Positions 56,705-64,000 of a stretch of 64,000 nt of DNA are shown here, in pieces. The notes under the pieces are model-generated. The model saw nothing but the letters and a program-made list of their open reading frames with translations. It ran no database searches and had not been told where the DNA came from. A program made the translations under genes and the position numbers. Location of the stretch: contig JARHVA010003638.1 of NCBI GenBank assembly GCA_037957365.1, positions 62,001 through 126,000 of the forward strand. Reading direction: 5' to 3'. The stretch comes from Torreya grandis (taxonomy: Eukaryota; Streptophyta; Pinopsida; Cupressales; Taxaceae). The first letter of the stretch is position 1; every line of letters begins with the position of its first letter.

Positions 56705-59459
56705 TAAGATTCTCATTATTGCAATTAAGAACTAATTAGCACACAAAATATAACCAAACTAAAAGGGAAAGAGTAAAAAATAGATCCAAACATTAAAATG
56801 CCCTAGACTCATAAGCTATACAATTTTTTCTAGTGCAAACTCGTAGAGCATATGATTATTCCCATGAAGAAAGAAGGATAAAAGAGAGTGATACGAGAGA
56901 GAAACAAGCACATGGATGCAAGGATAAATTGATAAAAGTAAAAATAGAATAATATAGATGACCACAAGATCTCCTAGATAGGAGGATATAAACAAAAAAA
57001 CACCAATTAACCCCTAAATCAAGGTAATGACCCATACACATAAATAAGTATTAAAAAAAATTTAATAACAACTTGTATTGAAATTGGATGTCTATAACTT
57101 CAGATATGTCTAAAATGACCAAGATGCACTTGGATATTTACCATGTGAATATAAAAATATCTCCTTGTTTTACTAATTATGATTTAATTTGATATAAATT
57201 AATTAAAACTATGAATATTCAAATTGTACAAAATAATGAAATAATCATACAAATATGAAAGTAAAAGGGTATATCGATATTAAACATAGAAGATTATAAA
57301 TTGACAAAGCACTAAGGGGAGAGATGTTCTTAGCTTGTTTTGATATATTTTTTCTCACTATGCACCTCACCATTTTTGACAATACTTTATGTCTACTCTA
57401 TAACCACTTAGATTAGGGAACAAGAGATAAAACCATATGTAAAGGATGTCGGTGAAACTTAACCCCCTAAGGTGACTAATATTGTCTAATATATATGGTA
57501 GTGTACTTGTTGACTATGTAGGTCTATGACACCTCAGAACACTATGCCTATGCATATATATGCCTTAGTGTATGTGTTTGCCTTTGGTCATGTGCGTTGA
57601 TCTCTATTTTCCTTTTCCTTCATTTAAAACCTTAATGTCACTTTTGATCATAATATGACCTTTAAAAAATGGGTTAGTATGTTGAGTTGGACAACCCTAA
57701 CCACTCCCTACTGAGTGACTTAATGTTACCTACATTTTAATACTCTGAATAGGGCTCAAATAGTATGTAGTTATCTTACTTAGGTGTGTATGCGTAATAT
57801 TATGATCAATCTAGAATTCAATGCAATTTTCAACTTTTGACACTTGGCATCATGAAAATTTGATCCATGTGTGTATTAAAAATTGGATCTAGGGTTTATC
57901 CTTCAGGGGTTATTTAGATATATATGCATTTTTATAATGTCTCAAGAGAGTGCTAATTGATTTCTCAATGTGATTGCCAAGTAGTGACCAAGTTACCAAG
58001 TGAGTATGACCTTATGATTGATTTGTTTTTATAGATGACTCTTTGATGTTTTCCACTATGAGAAAACCATGAAAATTTTCTAGGAAAACCTCATGGATAT
58101 TTCAAAAATTTAAAATTATTTTTTGAGTGTTTTTGGATACTATTGGCAGAGTCAGATACCTATGGTAAATTTCAATTGTTTGACTATTATTGGTACTATA
58201 TTGGGAGCAAAAATTAGTAATTTGAGATATGGAAATAGTCTATTTATAATTATATAAGTTTATTTCATATATAAGGTGATCTTAAATACACGTATCTAGT
58301 AAATTTGGCTAGTTAAGACATCAAGTGGGTAGATGGATAGGGGAAAGTGTGCACACGAGTCAAATGTATACATAAATTCCAAGTATGTCAAATTGTGCAA
58401 AACTTGATGTTGTCAAAGTGTCTAATGAAAATTTAGGTGTCTCAAAATTCCCCTATTTTAGTTTAGTAATAAAAATTCTTGATTAAAAGGATAAATAATA
58501 AATATGGTGCATGTGATTAACCATACTTAGTATTGACAAGTATGACCCAAATGTCCCACTTGCTCAATTTAAAAACCTAAAAAGAAACATGTATAGATCA
58601 ATGCCATATAAAGATTATTAATCCAAAATAATATATAAAATTTAACACATGACATTTAAATTCCAAGGAGTGAATACACCTAAGAGTACACGAACCACGC
58701 TACCATTTGTTGAACTTGTTTAGAGAATCTCATGGGGTGATTATGCCCCAAGGAGATGTAACTGTTGAAACCATGAGATTAGGAGTGTTAATGCCTCAAC
58801 CACCATTTTATGAGTGATAAAATTTAAGGGTAGTATAAAACTCAACTTCACTACTCTAAATATCATAATAATTATTTATATAACCTTGAAACTAGGTTCA
58901 TAAGTAAAAGTTGAACACTGAAATAGGTTTTTATGTCAAAATGGAACCCTAAAATAGTTTCATATGGAAAAAATAAACCAAAGTACATTATGTGTGTGTA
59001 AAGTGATTACATAATAGCACCCTTACCCATTGATCCATAAAATAAAAATAAAATAATTTTATCATGAACAACATCCATGCCCCAAATATGTTGCACATGC
59101 ACCTCAAAGTGATATAGAATGCCACAATATCTCTATCATAGTGTCATGGTATTTCTATAAATGGCTCCATATTATAAATTTGATAAATTTTCTAAATATA
59201 ACCTATATAATCTATCTCAGAATGTCATTAAATATCCCAAATTTTTCTCATATTTCTCACACGTCTCAATCTATCTTGTTTAAATCACATAATCTGACCT
59301 AAAATGTGAACTATCTATCTATCTATCATGGCCTAAATATTTAACACAAGCCTAATATATTCCCCATTTTTAAATGAGGGATGAAGCATATGAATCACTC
59401 ATTTGAAAATAAAAATATATTTACACCATGTGTTATATATACAAATTTAATCAAGGGAA
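56705..59459. other. AT-rich stretch without recognised features
   Basis: Both strands read. Short open frames only, no transposon protein motif. A (CTAT)n run of about 17 bp lies at 59311-59327. Confidence 0.45.
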
Positions 59460-59489
59460 GTATGTGTATGTATGTATGTATGTATGTAT

Positions 59490-59524
<35 letters not shown>
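59460..59524. repeat. (TATG)n(TA)n compound microsatellite
   Basis: About eight TATG/TGTA units followed by about 14 TA units. Confidence 0.95.
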
Positions 59525-60430
59525 ATCATGATAAGATATATCATCATATACATATTTGATCATTCAAGCATGTATGAAACAAGTAATCCAAGGTAATGGG
59601 CATATAAGTGACATGTAAATTAGATATATTAATTAGGGATGTAGTAATAAGCATCATAATAGATGCATGATATAAATCATGAAATCTCACATAACATAAC
59701 TATGTGTGATATAAATAATGGCACCAATCTCAATAAGAATCATATATGTACCTATCCACATGCACACAATATCATGATCATGAAGCACACAATAACTCAA
59801 TAAATGATTCAAATCTAACTCAAATTTGACCTGACACATATAAGACATGGACATGACATTGATTAGAGGATCCTCTAACATAAATAATGCACAATGTGAT
59901 AAGACACAATAAATACACTCAAAGAATAACATAATATATCACACATCAATGATCAATAATGAAATAATCATCAAAATCAATCACACATGGAGAATGTGAT
60001 GTTAGTATGTATAATCGATCAATGTCATCATCCAATATAACAAAGAATAGTATCTATAGTAAATAACACTCTAAATATCATGATAAATATCAATTCATGT
60101 ATTGCAATCTACTATGATCAATGACAAATATATAAAGGTACAACTTTATAAGTATGCAAATATGCCCCTAGTGTAGGCATGCACAGATAAGAGAAAGGTT
60201 TTCCTTGAGTGTAAATAATGGTATAGATATATATTTCCATGTGTCATATGTAACTTGTATGTCCGACATCCCACTCATGTATACCATGAAACATGTGCAT
60301 ATAAAATATATATGTAATTCATCATGTATATAATAAACAACAATAATCAATCATGTATAATAAAAAATCATGTCATGCATAGGTCCTAGTTTTATATTTT
60401 TTATGATCTATTTGGTTTTAATTTTTTGAT
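59525..60430. other. AT-rich stretch without recognised features
   Basis: ATCA/TGAT-rich sequence with many CATGATC-like words; no gene or element motif seen. Confidence 0.45.
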
Positions 60431-60439
60431 TTATGCTTC

Positions 60440-61290
60440 ATATAATCATAATATCACATCTAAGGGATGCCTAATTATAAACTTAGGATTTGGTAATAGA
60501 GTGTTTATCTCTAGATATAGAATTATATCAAAATATTGAAGCTCCTTGACATTAACATTGTCATACCTAGATATGTATATCATGTTTACCTTTAACTTCT
60601 CAAGGTGTTTATGTGTAATCAATGAATTTATCTCAACATTATGTGAAGGGTCAAGTGTCATCCTATTAATAAATGCCACTTCACTTATTCTTGAAGCTTT
60701 GATATTTTGGTGATCATTCTTTCCATAATGAAAATTTTGGATTGTATTATTTTCAAAATTGAATTAAATACACTTATTTAGAACATCAAATATATCTTTA
60801 ATTTATTATATCCATTGTGGTCTAAGTGTAACACACAATTTTTCCTTAGTATGCATCACAAATATCAACATGTCTATAACCTTTGGCCCATAATAAATCG
60901 ATAATGTAATATGGCCAATTTATCTTTCACAATGTATAATGTGTTATAATTCATATATTATGTGGCCTAAATATTATAGATATTCAAATTTATAGTGTAT
61001 TAACCCTATTTCCTTCATTAAATTAAATATTCACCATCGATGAATACTTGAATAGTCAATGGCTACATGTTACATGATATTTTCTTTTGTTCAATATTTT
61101 TAGAAGTTACAACTAGTGTATAAATATTAGGTGGATTTACCTATACTTGTAAGATTAGGATAACACCTTGATCTTTAAACATTTTAATATTCTATTATAA
61201 TGTCTCACAACTATTTATTTCATGTCTGGTTATTAGATTAAAGGCCACTAGAATCATGTTTCTAGATGAGGGGATCCTCTTTTAGAAAAA
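60440..61290 (-). pseudogene. Possible Gypsy gag remnant (uncertain)
   Basis: The minus strand near 61150-61260 reads RHEINSCETL, then NIKMFKDQGVI. This resembles the GHET..C..LK..I..LID.G.I stretch at the end of a Gypsy gag zinc finger, and PPNIYTLVV follows as in the family's PPN.N..PL. A 77-aa open frame further on (60446-60679) begins AFINRMTLDPSHNVEINSL and is not recognised. The zinc-binding first half is not visible, so this stays tentative. Confidence 0.3.
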
Positions 61291-61329
61291 TATTGATGTG
61301 AATGTGTTGAATATAATCATTTAAGTTTT

Positions 61330-64000
61330 GAAGGAGGTGGGCCTACTTCGAGTTTAGATCATTTTTTACAAGAAGTTTCCACACCTTCCTCCCATTCCTC
61401 TCATCCCAATAATCTAACACCTTGTGACCATACACGTCCTTGAAGAATGAGATTAACTCCAAGTCTTGGAAGGAGGTAGCTAAAGGGGTGTTGATCTAAG
61501 GATCAAACCAAAAGTTAACCAGGTTTCCTTTACCTACATTCCACTTAAGAACTTTTATAAGAAGATTATTTCTAGCTTTAAACACTTTCCAGAAAGATAA
61601 CCCATTATTAGGGCTAATTTTTGAGAGAAATCGATAACCTTCCTTAAAATTAAGGTATTTGGCCCTAATGATTTTAGTCCACTAGTTCTCATCCTTAACC
61701 ACCCTCCAACCTTAATTTTTTAGTAGATCTTGATTCATATTTTTAACTCTTATTAATCCCAAACCTCCTTTTGAGGTAGGGCAGTAGGCTTTATTCCAAG
61801 AGATTAGTGAGAACCTAAATCTATCTTTAGCACCTCTCTAGAGGAAGTTTTTATGAATATGTTTAATTTGATCTATAATCCTTCTAGGGATGATGAAGAG
61901 GGATATGAAATAAATAGGAATGATTGGAAATAACTCTTTAGAAGTTGAATTTTTCTTGCTTGGGGTAATAGATTCCCTTTCAAATCTGCTAACTTTCTTT
62001 GAATCTTGTCTATGAGAGGATTCAAAAATTCTAATTTCATGGATCCTTTAAAAAGAGGAGTGATAAGATAGGAAGATGGGATATTTTGATGATACAACCT
62101 AGAATCTTAGATATTTTATCTTGAAGGAAAGGTGAAGTATTGACAAAAGAGAGGGAGTACTTATGAAAGTTGACACTCTGACCTGAAACCACTTCATAAA
62201 TTTTAAGGATCTTCTTAAAATACCTGGCTTATATAACTAAGGCTTCTCCCATCATCAATGTATCATCCACAAATTGTCGGTGAGTGATCAAGCTGGTTTT
62301 AAGGGAAAAAATGATGCACTTAATGATGTTAGAGGTTCTAGCCTTGACAATAAGTCAACTTAGTGCTTCTGACAAGATGATGAATAAGTATGAAGAAAGA
62401 GGATCCCCTTATCTTAACCCTCTCCCTAATGGAAAGAATCCCCTAGGGACACCATTGATGATAAAAAAAAACATAGGGGGTGAAATGCAAGATGAAATTA
62501 GACTCCTAATTGAGTGGTTGAAATAGAAACTAGCCAAAATTTTATCCAAGATTGCCAAGATACTTGGTCATAGGCCTTGTTCATGTCAATTTTGAGAAAC
62601 ATACCTTACCAATTTGAGTGGGACACCGAGTGGATGGTTTCATGAGCAATGATGATCCCATCCAAAAAAATTCTTCCAAACACAAAGGCTCCATGTTCTA
62701 AAATCATTTTATCTAATAAAAGTTGGATTTTGAGAAAAATACCTTTAATGCAGATTTTATAAAACATGGAACACAAACTGATGGGTCTAAAGTCTACCAT
62801 CTTAGTGGCTCCATACTTCTTGGGAATGATCACCAAAAAAGTATTGTTGAAGTCTTGGAGCATGGTACTAGACTTTAAAAAATCCACAACTACCATACAA
62901 AGTTCATGCTAAATAATGTCCTAGAAGACCTGAAAGAAGAAAAGAGGGAAGTTGTCAGGTCATGGGGCTTTGTCACCTTCCAAGGAAAACATAATATCTT
63001 AGATCTCCTCTCCCAAGTGGGCGTGAGAATAGAGGCATTATCTTCTTGGGATATAACCTTATCAAATAGTTTGGCCACTTAAAGCTCAATACCCTCATCT
63101 TCGGGGGAGCATAGGCTAGCAAAGATTTATAGAAATTAATGAATTAGGTTTCAATATCTTCATACTTATTAAACCAAGTGCCATGCTCCCCTTGAATTTT
63201 CATTATAATCTTCTACTGATGGTTCCTTGACATAGATATGTGTAAATATTTGGTATTTTTATCACCTTCCTTTAGCCACAACTTTCTAAACTTTTGCCTC
63301 CAATAGGTTTTCTCCTTCGCTTCCAAGTTGTGGAAACTACTGAGAAGTTCCTTTTCTTATAATTGAAGGTTAGGGGAAGGACCTAAAACTAAAATTTCCA
63401 ATTCAATCCTTTTAATTTCCTCATTGATGGTATTTTTATGGATGAAGATATTGCCAAACACCTCTTTATTCTAGGTTTTAAGTTTGTTCTTAACTTGTCT
63501 GAGTTTCATGGCCAAGGTAAACATGGAAGAACCTTGAATCAGAATACTCCACCATTCCTTAATAAATCCCTCTAGGGTTTGATTTGAGAGCCACATTTTT
63601 TCAAACCTAAAAGGCGTAGCCTTGTTTTTGACACCATGTCACTTTGGAAAAGAAGTGGATTATGGTCAGATCCAATTCTGGAGAGGCACAAGAGAAGACA
63701 AGAAGAATTATGGATCTGGTTGAGAGAAATTAGGAACCTTTCTATTCTTAATTAAATGAGATTATCTCCCAATCTTTAGTTTGTCTAGGTGTACTGGTTA
63801 CTTTTAAGTTCCACATCATAAAGACCAGCATTAGCAATGAACTCATTAAATTCTAGAATATTATCATTAAGAGTGTATACTTCCCCTTTTTTCCCCAGGA
63901 ATAGAGGAGAGTTAAAATATCCTATGACTATCCACCCCATGTTTTTAAAGTTCTTTCTAGTGTCTAACAAGTTATTCCATAACTTGTTTCTCTCAGGCTT
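61330..64000 (-). pseudogene. Plant L1-like LINE ORF2 (endonuclease-reverse transcriptase), partial
   Basis: Minus-strand order from the right edge: endonuclease end with VIGYFNSPLFLGKKGEV and FNEFIANAGLYDVEL (63785-63970), linker with FRFEKMWL, WNKEVFGNIF-like sequence and KLWLKEGDKNTKYLH, then RT. RT blocks are FLVIIPKKYGATKMVDFRPI, then SLCSMFYKI, AFVFGRIFLDGIIIAHE, DMNKAYDQVSW, GRGLRQGDPLSSYLF and the active-site FVDDT at 62259-62273. After RT come KILGCIIK, LAD.KGNLLPQARKIQLLKS and a zf-RVT-like WNVGKGNLVNFWFDP. LINE proteins nick target DNA and prime cDNA there. The 5' part is beyond the window; stops and frameshifts abound. The DD pair is kept. Confidence 0.88.

Noticed and set aside
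62284..62526. 80-aa plus-strand open frame
   Set aside because: It is the antisense shadow of the LINE reverse transcriptase, whose LRQGDPLSSYLF and FVDDT blocks lie on the minus strand here.

Overview
This window is AT-rich nuclear DNA of a land plant, made almost wholly of old, broken transposable elements. The plant call rests on Ty1/Copia elements with plant-type initiator-Met tRNA primer sites, a Ty3/Gypsy gag with a Cys-Tyr-His zinc finger, a CACTA (TNP2) transposase remnant, a plant L1-like LINE and a pentatricopeptide-repeat (PPR) pseudogene. No intact host gene, rRNA or tRNA is visible. Deep decay, poor removal of old insertions and strong C-to-T-type loss fit a large, slowly purging genome such as a gymnosperm, but the species cannot be read from the sequence.

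Layout. 1-6086: 3' part of a C-rich Ty3/Gypsy element whose gag frame runs directly, in one reading frame, into the last ~47 codons of integrase; protease, RT, RNase H and most of integrase are absent. 6087-11922: a Ty1/Copia element on the minus strand with all pol domains recognisable but riddled with stops. 12.1-15 kb: degenerate repeats and a large (TA)n/(GT)n microsatellite pair. 16468-25492: a 9-kb Copia-type element with ~2.9-kb LTRs, a gag with four zinc knuckles and no pol. 25.6-27.0 kb: a decayed Gypsy gag. 27.7-30.2 kb: an array of 28-bp imperfect palindromes. 32.9-35.85 kb: a decayed CACTA TNP2 transposase on the minus strand with a probable terminus. 39003-46924: a second Copia element (minus strand) with exact 5-bp target duplications, its integrase split by a 2859-bp solo LTR that has its own target duplication. 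47.6-48.2 kb: PPR pseudogene. 51049-56699: an LTR element with no recognisable coding content. 61.3-64 kb: plant LINE ORF2 on the minus strand, running off the right edge.

The elements do not work together as a pathway. The recurring theme is loss of pol with retention of gag or of LTRs only: the Gypsy at the left edge, the 16-25 kb element and the 51-57 kb element all look non-autonomous and would have needed proteins from related full-length copies. Nesting gives a relative time order, clearest at 39-47 kb. The most unusual items are the gag/integrase-tail composite frame with duplicated zinc modules, the four-knuckle gag in a long-LTR element, and the palindrome array.
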